DNA from: an uncultured Flavobacteriaceae bacterium | GTDB lineage: Bacteria; Bacteroidota; Bacteroidia; Flavobacteriales; Flavobacteriaceae | Reading direction: 5' to 3' | Assembly: GCA_937930675.1 (NCBI GenBank) | Contig: CALHCC010000141.1 | Location: 1-39,959, forward strand | Length of the DNA stretch: 39,959 nt | Part shown: positions 30,453 through 39,732 of the stretch, piece by piece | Layout of the letters: every line of letters starts with the position of its first letter | Numbering within the stretch: position 1 is the stretch's first letter | The notes under the pieces: generated by a model | Seen by the model: the letters and a program-made list of their open reading frames with translations, nothing else | What the model was told of the DNA's origin: nothing | Database searches by the model: none | Program-made: the position numbers and the translations under genes

Positions 30453-32576
30453 TTATGCTTTAGAAGCAGCAATTACATCCTCTGATACGTTTTTAGGCGT
30501 TTCAGCATAATGAGAGAACGACATTGTAGACGTTGCTCTACCTGAAGATAATGTACGTAATGTGGTTACATATCCGAACATTTCTGATAAAGGAACTTCT
30601 GCTTTTACAACTTTAGCACCTCCACGGTCACTCATATCGTTTACTTGACCTCTACGTCTGTTTAAGTCACCAACGATATCTCCCATGTTTTCTTCTGGAG
30701 TTAATACTTCTAATAACATGATTGGCTCTAAGATAACAGCACCTGCCGCTTTTGCACAAGCTTTGTATCCCATTTTAGCAGCTAATTCAAATGATAATGC
30801 ATCAGAATCCACTGGGTGAAAAGAACCATCAATTAATCTTACTTTTAATGAATCCATTACGAATCCAGCTAAAGGTCCATTTTGCATAGACTCTTTGAAT
30901 CCTTTTTCTACAGCAGGAATAAATTCCTTAGGAATACGTCCTCCCTTGATTTCATCAACGAATTGTAATCCTGCACCTTCGAAATCTTCATCAACAGGTC
31001 CCATTTCAAATACAATATCACCAAACTTACCACGTCCACCAGATTGCTTTTTATAAGTTTCTCTGTGCTCTGTAGATCTTGTTACAGCTTCTTTGTACTC
31101 TACCTGAGGTTCACCTTGGTTTACTTCCACCTTAAACTCACGTTTCATACGGTCAACTAATACTTCTAAGTGCAATTCTCCCATTCCTGAGATTACTGTT
31201 TGTCCAGAAGCTTCATCAGTCTTAACTGTAAATGTAGGGTCTTCTTCAGCTAATTTACCTAAAGCGATACCCATTTTATCTACATCAGCCTTTGTTTTAG
31301 GCTCAATAGAAATACCAATTACTGGATCTGGGAAATCCATAGATTCCAATACAATTGGTGCATCTAAAGAAGACATAGTATCTCCAGTCTTAATATCTTT
31401 AAACCCTACTGCAGCTCCGATATCTCCAGCTTCGATAAAATCGATTGCTTTTTGCTCGTTAGCGTGCATTTGGTAAATACGAGAAATACGCTCTTTTTTA
31501 CCTGAACGGTTGTTTAAAATATAAGAACCAGCATCTAAACGACCAGAATAAGCACGGAAGAAAGCCAAACGACCTACGAAAGGATCGGTAGCAATTTTAA
31601 ATGCCAATGCAGCGAAAGAATCTTTTGCATCTGGTTTTCTTGTAGTTTCTTCTTCTGTATCAGGATTTGTACCTACAATACTATCTCTATCTAAAGGAGA
31701 TGGTAAGTAACGACACACAGCATCTAACAAGAACTGAACTCCTTTGTTTTTAAAAGAAGATCCACAAATCATAGGTATGATTGCCATATCCATAACTGCA
31801 GCTCTTAAAGCAGCATGTACTTCTTCTTCTGTAATAGAGTTTTCATCTTCCATGAATTTCTCTAATAACTCCTCATCGTAAGAAGCAACTTCTTCGATCA
31901 ATTTAGCACGAGCTTCTGCAGCTTCATCTACTAAATCTTCAGGAATATCAATTACATCAAAAGTAGCTCCTTTAGTTTCATCATGCCAAATAATAGCACG
32001 GTTCTTCACTAAATCTACAACACCCCTAAAATCGTTTTCTTCACCAATTGGTAAAACGATTTCAACAGCGTTAGAACCTAACATTTCTTTTACTTGAGTA
32101 CATACATTTGCAAAGTTAGATCCTTGACGGTCCATTTTGTTTACAAACCCAATACGAGGTACTCTATAGTTGTCTGCTAATCTCCAGTTCGTTTCTGATT
32201 GAGGCTCAACACCATCAACTGCACTAAATAAGAATACTAAACCATCTAATACACGTAAAGAACGGTTTACCTCAACGGTAAAATCAACGTGACCTGGAGT
32301 ATCAATAATATTAAAGTGGTACCCTTTAGCATCTGCTGTTGGTTGTCCATTTTCTACAGGAAACTGCCATGTACAAGTTGTTGCAGCAGAGGTAATGGTA
32401 ATACCTCTTTCTTGCTCTTGTTCCATCCAGTCCATGGTAGCTGCACCATCATGAACTTCTCCAATTTTGTGAGAAACTCCTGTATAATACAATATACGTT
32501 CTGTTGTAGTGGTTTTTCCTGCATCAATATGTGCAGCAATACCAATATTTCTAGTTAATTTTAAATCTCTAGCCAT
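30453..32576 (-). CDS. fusA: Elongation factor G
   Basis: [57 protein letters not shown]. Confidence 0.99.
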   Translation of the reverse strand: MARDLKLTRNIGIAAHIDAGKTTTTERILYYTGVSHKIGEVHDGAATMDWMEQEQERGITITSAATTCTWQFPVENGQPTADAKGYHFNIIDTPGHVDFTVEVNRSLRVLDGLVFLFSAVDGVEPQSETNWRLADNYRVPRIGFVNKMDRQGSNFANVCTQVKEMLGSNAVEIVLPIGEENDFRGVVDLVKNRAIIWHDETKGATFDVIDIPEDLVDEAAEARAKLIEEVASYDEELLEKFMEDENSITEEEVHAALRAAVMDMAIIPMICGSSFKNKGVQFLLDAVCRYLPSPLDRDSIVGTNPDTEEETTRKPDAKDSFAALAFKIATDPFVGRLAFFRAYSGRLDAGSYILNNRSGKKERISRIYQMHANEQKAIDFIEAGDIGAAVGFKDIKTGDTMSSLDAPIVLESMDFPDPVIGISIEPKTKADVDKMGIALGKLAEEDPTFTVKTDEASGQTVISGMGELHLEVLVDRMKREFKVEVNQGEPQVEYKEAVTRSTEHRETYKKQSGGRGKFGDIVFEMGPVDEDFEGAGLQFVDEIKGGRIPKEFIPAVEKGFKESMQNGPLAGFVMDSLKVRLIDGSFHPVDSDALSFELAAKMGYKACAKAAGAVILEPIMLLEVLTPEENMGDIVGDLNRRRGQVNDMSDRGGAKVVKAEVPLSEMFGYVTTLRTLSSGRATSTMSFSHYAETPKNVSEDVIAASKA

Positions 32577-32581
32577 TTCTA

Positions 32582-33061
32582 TTAAAATCTAAAGTGTGAA
32601 AATGCTTTGTTAGCTTCTGCCATTTTGTGAACATCCACTCTCTTTTTAACAGCAGCTCCTTCTTCTTTAGCAGCAGCTAATACTTCTGCAGCTAATTTTT
32701 GAGCCATAGTTTTTTCATTTCTCTTTCTAGAGTAAGAAATTAACCATTTCATTGCCATAGAAACCTTACGGTCTGGTCTAATTGGCATTGGAATTTGAAA
32801 AGTAGCACCCCCTACACGACGGCTACGTACTTCTACTTGAGGCATTACGTTAGATAATGCATCTTTCCATATTTCTAATGAAGATTTTTCTTCATCTTCT
32901 CCTTTTTTGTTTTCTACAATCTCTAATGCATCGTAAAAAATCTTGAACGCTGTAGATTTCTTTCCATCCCACATTAAGTTATTCACAAAACGTGTCACCA
33001 ACTGATCGTTAAATTTTGGATCTGGTAAAAGAACTCTCTTTTTTGCTCTTCTTTTTCTCAT
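32582..33061 (-). CDS. rpsG: 30S ribosomal protein S7
   Basis: [46 protein letters not shown]. Confidence 0.99.
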   Translation of the reverse strand: MRKRRAKKRVLLPDPKFNDQLVTRFVNNLMWDGKKSTAFKIFYDALEIVENKKGEDEEKSSLEIWKDALSNVMPQVEVRSRRVGGATFQIPMPIRPDRKVSMAMKWLISYSRKRNEKTMAQKLAAEVLAAAKEEGAAVKKRVDVHKMAEANKAFSHFRF

Positions 33062-33090
33062 GTTTTCTTAAGAATTTAAAAGATTATAGA

Positions 33091-33465
33091 TTATTTCTTT
33101 GGACGCTTAGTTCCATACTTAGATCTACGTTGAGTTCTTCCCTCAACACCAGCAGTATCTAAAGCTCCACGTACTACGTGGTACTTTACCCCTGGTAAAT
33201 CTTTTACTCTTCCTCCCCTTACTAATACTATCGAGTGCTCTTGTAGGTTATGTCCTTCTCCTGGAATGTAAGCGTTTATCTCATTACCGTTTGTTAATCT
33301 AACACGCGCTACTTTACGCATTGCTGAGTTAGGTTTTTTAGGTGTTGTAGTATAAACACGTGTACATACTCCACGACGTTGTGGACATGCCTTCAAAGCA
33401 GCCGATTTACTCTTCTTAGTAACTTGGGCTCTTCCTTTTCTAACTAATTGTTGAATAGTTGGCAT
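33091..33465 (-). CDS. rpsL: 30S ribosomal protein S12
   Basis: [11 protein letters not shown]...[31 protein letters not shown]. Confidence 0.99.
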   Translation of the reverse strand: MPTIQQLVRKGRAQVTKKSKSAALKACPQRRGVCTRVYTTTPKKPNSAMRKVARVRLTNGNEINAYIPGEGHNLQEHSIVLVRGGRVKDLPGVKYHVVRGALDTAGVEGRTQRRSKYGTKRPKK

Positions 33466-33496
33466 AAATTAATATATATAACGTTTTAATATTTTC

Positions 33497-33518
33497 CCCT
33501 TGGAATTCTCTCCAAGGG
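33497..33518 (-). promoter_or_regulatory. 5'-terminal leader hairpin of the str-S10-spc-alpha transcript
   Basis: CCCTTGGA-ATTCTC-TCCAAGGG on plus; lies immediately after the predicted TSS on minus. Confidence 0.5.
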
Positions 33519-33522
33519 TCTG

Positions 33523-33553
33523 CAAAAGTAGTAATTTTTTCTAAATATTCAAA
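33523..33553 (-). promoter_or_regulatory. Promoter of the ribosomal protein superoperon: TTTG-N19-TACTTTTG (minus strand)
   Basis: Exact match to the Bacteroidota -33 TTTG / -7 TAnnTTTG consensus with 19-nt spacing. Confidence 0.75.
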
Positions 33554-33693
33554 TATCAACGAGTTAATTTTATTTAGCAGGCATTTTTTTAACCACTATC
33601 CATTAAAACAAATGTTATTTTTTAACGTTACAACAGGAATTCGTCTTAAAGAGAATTGTTCTATCAAAACATTTCTAGTAGCTTTGATTTTGT

Positions 33694-35286
33694 ATGAGAT
33701 TTTCCATTCCTTTTTTTCTATTTGTTTCGTTATTTCTAATATCGATCTTAAACTTTGCTCAAGAAAAAAGAGAAATCTATTTTATAAAAGACAGTCTTAA
33801 TTACAATTTACCCATTTATAGCAGTCCTAATTTTAACATCTTAAAAGAGGAACTTTCTAACAACGGATATTTTTTTTATAAAATTACCTCTATAAAAAAA
33901 GATAGTATTCATTACCATGCCATCACACCCAATACTCAAACCAAAACCGTGGCTGTTCATATTAATGATAAAACGGTAAACACTATTGTTAAATCTAAAA
34001 AAGGAAAACATTACTTATTAGCAAAAGACACTCCTGCCTTTATTAAAAATATTACAGACGAATTTGATAAAAAGGGACTTAATTTTACACAAATAAAGTT
34101 TACCAATCAACAACTAAAAAACGACACGTTGTTTTGTGACTTAAGCATTGAAAAATCTAACAAACGATACATTAATAAGGTAGTAGTAAAAGGATACAAA
34201 CGATTTTCTAAACGATTTGTAAAAAGATACCTCTACACTAAAAAAGTATTTAGCAAAGAACTGTTAACCGAAACCGAGAACAAAATCAATCAATTAAGTT
34301 TTGTAAAAAACAGACAAAAGCCTGCCGTATTATTCACTAAAGATTCTACACATTTATATGTGTATCTTGATAGAGTTAAAGCCAATAAATTAGATGCCTT
34401 AATTGGTTTTAGCAATCAGGAAGGAAGTAGCAAGATTCAATTCAACGGACATATAGACATTTCTCTTACCAACACGTTGCACAAAGGAGAAACACTTGCT
34501 TTTAAATGGAACAATTCTGGACAAGATCAGCAAGAGATAGATTTGTTTGTAGACAATCCTTATTTATTTAATAGTCCTGTAGATGTTACTTACAATTTAA
34601 ATATTTTTAGACAAGATAGTTCTTTTGTAAACACCAAACATCAACTAAAACTAGGTTACAAACCGCATTACAGACACACTGTTGGAATTTATTACAATAA
34701 AGAACGTTCCACATCTATTGATGACATTAGCCCTGAATACACCAAAGATCTTTTTGGACTTACATATCTATATCAAAAAATAAATAGCTGGAGAATTCCT
34801 AAAGCTAAAATAGCTGTGGACATTGGTTACGGAACGAGAGATACAGATATTGCTGCCACACAACAAACGCTTAAAACAGATGTTATTTACAATTTTGAAC
34901 TCAACCTCAACAATCATGTTTATACACAAAATAGAAATGCCTACCTAAGATCAGACAATAGAACTAATAATGAACTCTACAGACTTGGTGGTGCCACTAC
35001 TATTAGAGGTTTTTTAGAACAAAGTATTGTGAGTCATTTATACAATTTCACCAATGTAGAATATCGATATTTTAACAACCCTATTAGTTACTTGTATGCG
35101 TTTACAGATTTTGGACATTTTAGAAATTTATCCACCGAAAACAATTTAATAAGTTTAGGGCTGGGCTATACTCTAGGTACCAAATCCGGATTACTAAAAA
35201 TTAGTTATGCTGTAGGAAAGAGTGACGATACTTCGTTTAATCTAAGTAACGGTTTGTTTCATATTAATTTTGTGACGATTTTTTAG
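33694..35286 (+). CDS. Omp85-superfamily outer membrane protein (POTRA-like domain plus beta-barrel)
   Basis: Signal peptide; INKVVVKGYKRFSKRFVKRYL POTRA-like segment; LGGATTIRGFLEQ barrel motif; C-terminal Phe. Confidence 0.8.
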   Translation: MRFSIPFFLFVSLFLISILNFAQEKREIYFIKDSLNYNLPIYSSPNFNILKEELSNNGYFFYKITSIKKDSIHYHAITPNTQTKTVAVHINDKTVNTIVKSKKGKHYLLAKDTPAFIKNITDEFDKKGLNFTQIKFTNQQLKNDTLFCDLSIEKSNKRYINKVVVKGYKRFSKRFVKRYLYTKKVFSKELLTETENKINQLSFVKNRQKPAVLFTKDSTHLYVYLDRVKANKLDALIGFSNQEGSSKIQFNGHIDISLTNTLHKGETLAFKWNNSGQDQQEIDLFVDNPYLFNSPVDVTYNLNIFRQDSSFVNTKHQLKLGYKPHYRHTVGIYYNKERSTSIDDISPEYTKDLFGLTYLYQKINSWRIPKAKIAVDIGYGTRDTDIAATQQTLKTDVIYNFELNLNNHVYTQNRNAYLRSDNRTNNELYRLGGATTIRGFLEQSIVSHLYNFTNVEYRYFNNPISYLYAFTDFGHFRNLSTENNLISLGLGYTLGTKSGLLKISYAVGKSDDTSFNLSNGLFHINFVTIF

Positions 35287-35306
35287 TTGATGGTTGGTAG
35301 TTGATA
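35284..35306. repeat. Short heptad repeat overlapping the Omp85 stop codon
   Basis: TAGTTGA TGGTTGG TAGTTGA; TAGTTGA is the reverse complement of the TCAACTA unit at 16234-16290. Confidence 0.5.
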
Positions 35307-35363
35307 AAACTAATCAATTCTGACATATACTATATGATAAAGAAGACTGAAATATTTTGTGTA

Positions 35364-35490
35364 AAGGATTGCAGCGACATCCTTTTGGTTTTTACAACTT
35401 AATTTGTGCAACAAAGTACCATTATGTATAGGTTACAAAACCAAAAGATACAGCGAAAAGCCTGACCCGATAGGGATACACCCAAAAAAC
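35364..35490 (+). ncRNA. Structured intergenic RNA-like element upstream of rlmB (strand uncertain)
   Basis: AAAGGAT-TGCAGCGAC-ATCCTTT hairpin; TTGGTTTT/AAAACCAA stem; repeated motif GAT(tg/a)CAGCGA; CCC-GATA-GGG hairpin. Confidence 0.5.
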
Positions 35491-35535
35491 AACATCTATT
35501 CTATTGATTTCAACCTTTATACTTATTGAAAAGAT

Positions 35536-35543
35536 TATCTTTG
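35536..35543 (+). promoter_or_regulatory. Putative -7 box (TATCTTTG) 4 nt before the rlmB ATG; possible leaderless mRNA
   Basis: TATCTTTGCACTATGG matches TAnnTTTG; no strong -33 element seen. Confidence 0.45.
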
Positions 35544-35547
35544 CACT

Positions 35548-36300
35548 ATGGAAAAACAAACTTCAAAAATTTTTGGTATTAGAGCCATTATAGAAGCTAT
35601 CAACGCAGGAAATTCAATAGACAAAGTTTTTTTACAAAAAGACGTAAACGGACCTTTAATGATTGAGTTAAAACAATTAATTAAAACCAACAACATTACC
35701 TCTAGCATTGTTCCTGTAGAGAAACTGGACAGAATGTCTAGAGAAAACAACCATCAAGGAGCAGGAGCTTTAATTGCCCCCGTACCTTTTTATGATTTAG
35801 ATGCATTAATTACTGCTACCATAGAAAAAGGGGAAACTCCTTTGTTTGTATTATTAGATCAGATTTCTGATGTAAGAAACTTTGGAGCCATTATTCGTAC
35901 TGCAGAATGTACAGGTGTGCACGGAATTATTATTCCTAAAACAGGAAATGCTCCTATTAACGGAGAAACTGTTAAAACATCTGCCGGTGCCGCATTTAAT
36001 GTACCTGTTTGTAAAGTAGACCATATTAAAGATGCGATTTTTATGTTGCAAGCAGCAGACATTAAAATAGTTTGTGCGACCGAAAAAACAGACGATACTG
36101 TTTTTGATATGAATTTTAATCAACCTACCGCCATTGTGATGGGATCTGAGGACAGAGGAATTAACCCATCTATCTTAAAAATTGCTGACGCTAAAGCAAA
36201 ATTACCTTTGTTAGGAAAAATTAGTTCTTTAAATGTATCCGTTGCTTGTGGTGCTTTTTTATACGAAACAGTTAGGCAAAGAATTTCAATGAACAATTAA
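35548..36300 (+). CDS. rlmB: 23S rRNA (guanosine-2'-O-)-methyltransferase RlmB (TrmH/SpoU family)
   Basis: FGIRAIIEAI, LLDQISDVRNFGAIIRTAE, IVMGSEDRGINPSILKIADAKAKLPLLGKISSLNVSVACGAFLYE. Confidence 0.95.
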   Translation: MEKQTSKIFGIRAIIEAINAGNSIDKVFLQKDVNGPLMIELKQLIKTNNITSSIVPVEKLDRMSRENNHQGAGALIAPVPFYDLDALITATIEKGETPLFVLLDQISDVRNFGAIIRTAECTGVHGIIIPKTGNAPINGETVKTSAGAAFNVPVCKVDHIKDAIFMLQAADIKIVCATEKTDDTVFDMNFNQPTAIVMGSEDRGINPSILKIADAKAKLPLLGKISSLNVSVACGAFLYETVRQRISMNN

Positions 36301-36341
36301 CAAAAATCAATTGACAATTGTAGATTGTTAATTGCAAATTG
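36291..36341. repeat. Heptad-periodic degenerate repeat with inverted symmetry between rlmB and the PhnA gene
   Basis: ACAATTA ACAAAAA TCAATTG ACAATTG TAGATTG TTAATTG CAAATTG. Confidence 0.65.
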
Positions 36342-36347
36342 ATACGC

Positions 36348-36947
36348 ATGAACATTAGAGAAGCATTAGAACAACGCAGTGGAAATAAATGTGAATTGTG
36401 TGCTGTTACACCTCCACTAAACGACCTTAGACTATCACCTAGTTTAAACGATACGCTTGACACCAATTTACTTGTTTGTAACACTTGTAAAGAACAAATA
36501 CAGCAGCCTGAAAAAATGGATGCAAATCACTGGAGATGTTTAAACGATGCTATGTGGAGTGAACATAAAGCTGTACAAATTACTGCTTGGAGAATGTTAC
36601 ACCGATTAAAAGCAGAGGGCTGGCCACAAGATTTACTAGACATGATGTATTTTGAGGCTGCTGATTTACGTTTTGCAGAAGCTACAGGGGACCACTTGAG
36701 TGATGACGAAAAAATAATTCATAGAGATTGCAATGGTGCGCTATTAAAGGCTGGAGACACTGTAACCATGACGAAAGATAAAGATTTAAAAGGAGCGGGT
36801 AGTTTTACTATTAAAAGAGGAACCGTAATCCGTAACATTTCTTTAGTGCACGACAATGCAACGCAGATAGAAGGAAGAATTAACGGAAGTAGTATTGTGA
36901 TCTTAACCAAATACTTAAAGAAAACGGGAGCTGAACAAGCTTCTTAA
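36348..36947 (+). CDS. PhnA/YjdM domain protein
   Basis: N-terminal CELC...CNTC zinc ribbon; C-terminal DCNGALLKAGDTVTMTKDKDLKGAGSFTIKRGTVIRNISLV PhnA domain; ATG at 36348 preferred. Confidence 0.85.
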   Translation: MNIREALEQRSGNKCELCAVTPPLNDLRLSPSLNDTLDTNLLVCNTCKEQIQQPEKMDANHWRCLNDAMWSEHKAVQITAWRMLHRLKAEGWPQDLLDMMYFEAADLRFAEATGDHLSDDEKIIHRDCNGALLKAGDTVTMTKDKDLKGAGSFTIKRGTVIRNISLVHDNATQIEGRINGSSIVILTKYLKKTGAEQAS

Positions 36948-36963
36948 ATTTTAGGTTGATAAA

Positions 36964-37920
36964 ATGCTCTTTACTCCAGAAAATTTTAAACAGCAAATAG
37001 CAGAAGCTACTACTCCACTACCTGGTAGCATTCCCATGCCTACACACTACAGATTACCTGTTAAAAAAAAGTACGAAGGATATAATATTATTGATTTTTT
37101 TTTAGAAATAGTACCCCGATCTACTAAGCCTATTTGGCTGGACAAAATTAAACATCAAACCTTATTAATTAACGGAAAACCAGCCTTAGCAACGAGTACA
37201 TTAAAGGCAGGGTATATTACAGAACACAGCTCTGCTCCCAAAACAGAGCCTTTTGTAGATACTAGCATTCATCTTTTATATGCAGATGAAAACATTATTA
37301 TTATCAACAAACCTGCTCCGCTACCTATGCATCCTAGCGGACGATTTAACAGAAATTCTTTAACCCAAATTTTAAAACTGGCTTTTCCAAAAGAAGAATT
37401 TAAAATTATTCACAGACTAGATGCCAACACTACAGGTATTGTTATTTTAGGACGAACCAAAGAAATTGTAAACACTATTGGGAGTCAGTTTGAAAGCAAA
37501 CAGACGGACAAAACATATTTAGCATTGGTAGAAGGTATTCCCAAAGAAAATTACTTTAACACCAACACCAAAATTGGTCTCGAAAAAACCGCTGGAGGTG
37601 GTAGAACATCCGCAGATTTTGGAGTTGAAGCTTTTACCGAATTCCGAGTTTTAGAACGTAGAACAGAAGCGAATCAAACCTTGCTTAAAGTCACTCCTCA
37701 TACAGGAAGAACCAATCAAATAAGATTGCATTTGGCTCACCTTGGATATCCTATTGTAGGAGACATTGGTTATAAAGATCCTGATTACTTTAAAAGCAAT
37801 CCGCTTACTTATGCTACAGATACACTTTATTTACATGCATGGAAACTTAATTTTTACTATTTACATCGTACTTTTTCCATAGAAGCTCTTGTTCCTAAAA
37901 AGTTTAACTATCCTAAATAA
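36964..37920 (+). CDS. RluA-family pseudouridine synthase
   Basis: LLYADENIIIINKPAPLPMHPSGR, IIHRLDANTTGIVILGRTKE, HTGRTNQIRLHLAHLGYPIVGD. Confidence 0.95.
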   Translation: MLFTPENFKQQIAEATTPLPGSIPMPTHYRLPVKKKYEGYNIIDFFLEIVPRSTKPIWLDKIKHQTLLINGKPALATSTLKAGYITEHSSAPKTEPFVDTSIHLLYADENIIIINKPAPLPMHPSGRFNRNSLTQILKLAFPKEEFKIIHRLDANTTGIVILGRTKEIVNTIGSQFESKQTDKTYLALVEGIPKENYFNTNTKIGLEKTAGGGRTSADFGVEAFTEFRVLERRTEANQTLLKVTPHTGRTNQIRLHLAHLGYPIVGDIGYKDPDYFKSNPLTYATDTLYLHAWKLNFYYLHRTFSIEALVPKKFNYPK

Positions 37921-37998
37921 CTTTTTAAAAATCTGTTTTTTTTTGATGTAAAAAGCTTAATTTGTTTACGACTATCCTAACTCAAAAATAAAACGAAA

Positions 37999-39405
37999 AT
38001 GACAGAGATTACATTATACGGTGCCGACTGGTGTCCAGATTGTAGAAGAGCAAAATCCTACCTAAAAGAAAACAACATTTCTTTTAACTTTATAGATGTT
38101 GATTTAGATAAAGCAGCTACAGAAAGAGTAGAGGCGATTAACAACGGAAAAAGAATTATTCCGACCGTAATTATTAACGACAAACCTTACACCAACCCCA
38201 ACAACGCTAAACTTGCAAGCATTTTAGGAATTAATCCGGAAGGACAACTTACCTTATTTGGAGCTGATTGGTGTCCAGATTGTAGAAGAGCCAAAGCTTA
38301 TTTAAGTGACAATGGTGTTAATTTTGAATTTATAGATGTAGACCAGCACGATTGGGCTACCGATAAAGTAGAAGAAATAAACAATGGAAAAAGAATTATT
38401 CCTACCATTCTTTTAAACAATACACCCTACACCAATCCTGATAATGCAAAACTTAAAGAGCTTTTAAATATTGATGCTAATAAAGAACATAAAGTTTACG
38501 ATAGCATTATTATAGGAGGGGGAGCTGCAGGATTAACCACTGCTATTTACGCACAAAGAGACCGATTTGATACCTTAATCTTAGAAAAGAAAAATATTGG
38601 TGGAAATGCGTTTTTAACAGAAAAAATTGAAAACTACCCTGGCTTTAACGAAATTTCTGGTCCTAAATTAATGGATCGTATGGAAATTCAAGCAAAAACC
38701 TACGGTGCTACTATCAAAACAGGAGAAGAGGTTTCTAATATTTCTAAAAAAGGTGAGTTATTTGAATTAACTACCATTATGGGAACGTATTTAACCAAAA
38801 CGGTAGTATTGTCTACTGGGTCTACTTACAGAAAACTAGGAATCCCTAACGAAAGTGATCTCATAGGATCTGGAGTACACTTTTGTGCTACTTGCGATGG
38901 AGCTTTTTATAGAGACAAAGAAGTGATTGTTGTAGGAGGTGGAAATTCTGCTTTAGAAGAAGGTATTTTTTTAGCAGGATTCTGTAAAAAAGTAAAAATC
39001 ATCAATCGTTCAGAAACCTTTAAAGCTTCTAAAACCTATATAGAAAAATTAGAGACTATTGACAATATTGAAGTCTACACCAACCATACTCCTGTTGAAT
39101 TTTCTAAAAATGAAAAAGATTTATTTAAAAGCATTGTTGTAAAAGACAACCAAAGCGGAGAACAAAAAGAAATTACTGCCGATGGTGCCTTTATTTTTAT
39201 TGGATTAATTCCAAACACCAAAAATTTTGAAGGTGTTGTTCATTTAAACGAAAGAGGCTTTATTACCACTCAAAATTTAGCAGAAACTTCTGTAAAAGGA
39301 ATTTTTGCTGCTGGAGATTGTAGAGAAGGTGCCATTGCCCAAGTTGCTGCTGCTACCGGAGAAGGTGTATTGGCGAGTTACGGAATCAGAAATTTCTTAA
39401 AATAA
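37999..39405 (+). CDS. Thioredoxin-disulfide reductase with two N-terminal glutaredoxin-like (CPDC) domains
   Basis: Two copies of ADWCPDCRRAK..L...NFxFIDVD...INNGKRIIPT; then IIIGGGAAGLTTAIYAQR, HFCATCDGAFYRDKEVIVVGGGNSALEE. Confidence 0.92.
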   Translation: MTEITLYGADWCPDCRRAKSYLKENNISFNFIDVDLDKAATERVEAINNGKRIIPTVIINDKPYTNPNNAKLASILGINPEGQLTLFGADWCPDCRRAKAYLSDNGVNFEFIDVDQHDWATDKVEEINNGKRIIPTILLNNTPYTNPDNAKLKELLNIDANKEHKVYDSIIIGGGAAGLTTAIYAQRDRFDTLILEKKNIGGNAFLTEKIENYPGFNEISGPKLMDRMEIQAKTYGATIKTGEEVSNISKKGELFELTTIMGTYLTKTVVLSTGSTYRKLGIPNESDLIGSGVHFCATCDGAFYRDKEVIVVGGGNSALEEGIFLAGFCKKVKIINRSETFKASKTYIEKLETIDNIEVYTNHTPVEFSKNEKDLFKSIVVKDNQSGEQKEITADGAFIFIGLIPNTKNFEGVVHLNERGFITTQNLAETSVKGIFAAGDCREGAIAQVAAATGEGVLASYGIRNFLK

Positions 39406-39414
39406 CAAACAACA

Positions 39415-39446
39415 GAAAACTCTTGTCTGTACAGACAAGAGTTTTC
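39415..39446. terminator. Perfect palindromic terminator after the thioredoxin reductase gene
   Basis: GAAAACTCTTGTCTGTACAGACAAGAGTTTTC. Confidence 0.8.
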
Positions 39447-39491
39447 AATACATTAACAACAAGTAGTAATTACCTTTTATTTTTTACTCTG

Positions 39492-39520
39492 GTACTCGAA
39501 TCCTTTCGAGTACTTTTATT
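39492..39520 (+). terminator. Second terminator-like hairpin
   Basis: GTACTCGAA-TCCT-TTCGAGTAC followed by TTTTATT. Confidence 0.6.
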
Positions 39521-39545
39521 ATTTATATGGAATTTACGATATACT

Positions 39546-39700
39546 CTAATTAAACAAATTGGTTAATTCCAAATCGCCATCGTAACTCAACGCTTTCACA
39601 TAAAAATTCAAACTACTATTTTTCTAATATTTTGGAATAGAAACAAAACCCTCATTTACAGGGTTAGCATGTATATAATGAATTCGTTATTCTAATTTCT
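39546..39700 (-). pseudogene. Decayed REP-associated/IS200-like transposase fragment
   Basis: Hand translation, minus strand: KLE*RIHYIHANPVNEGFVSIPKY*KNSSLNFYVKALSYDGDLELTNLFN*; YIHxNPV is a hallmark of TnpA_REP proteins; in-frame stops. Confidence 0.5.
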
Positions 39701-39732
39701 TAGTAGTATTCAATATAACAACCTAATTTCGA

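Noticed and set aside
30130-32576. Missing tuf between fusA and rpsJ as an anomaly
   Set aside because: Location of tuf outside the str operon is usual in Bacteroidota.
33612-33800. 62-aa ORF overlapping the Omp85 gene start
   Set aside because: Out of frame with the signal peptide and conserved ORF; no domain.
37930-37944. Homopolymer T run before the thioredoxin reductase gene as a phase-variable tract
   Set aside because: Not positioned in a promoter spacer or coding sequence in a convincing way, and poly-T runs are expected in AT-rich intergenic DNA.
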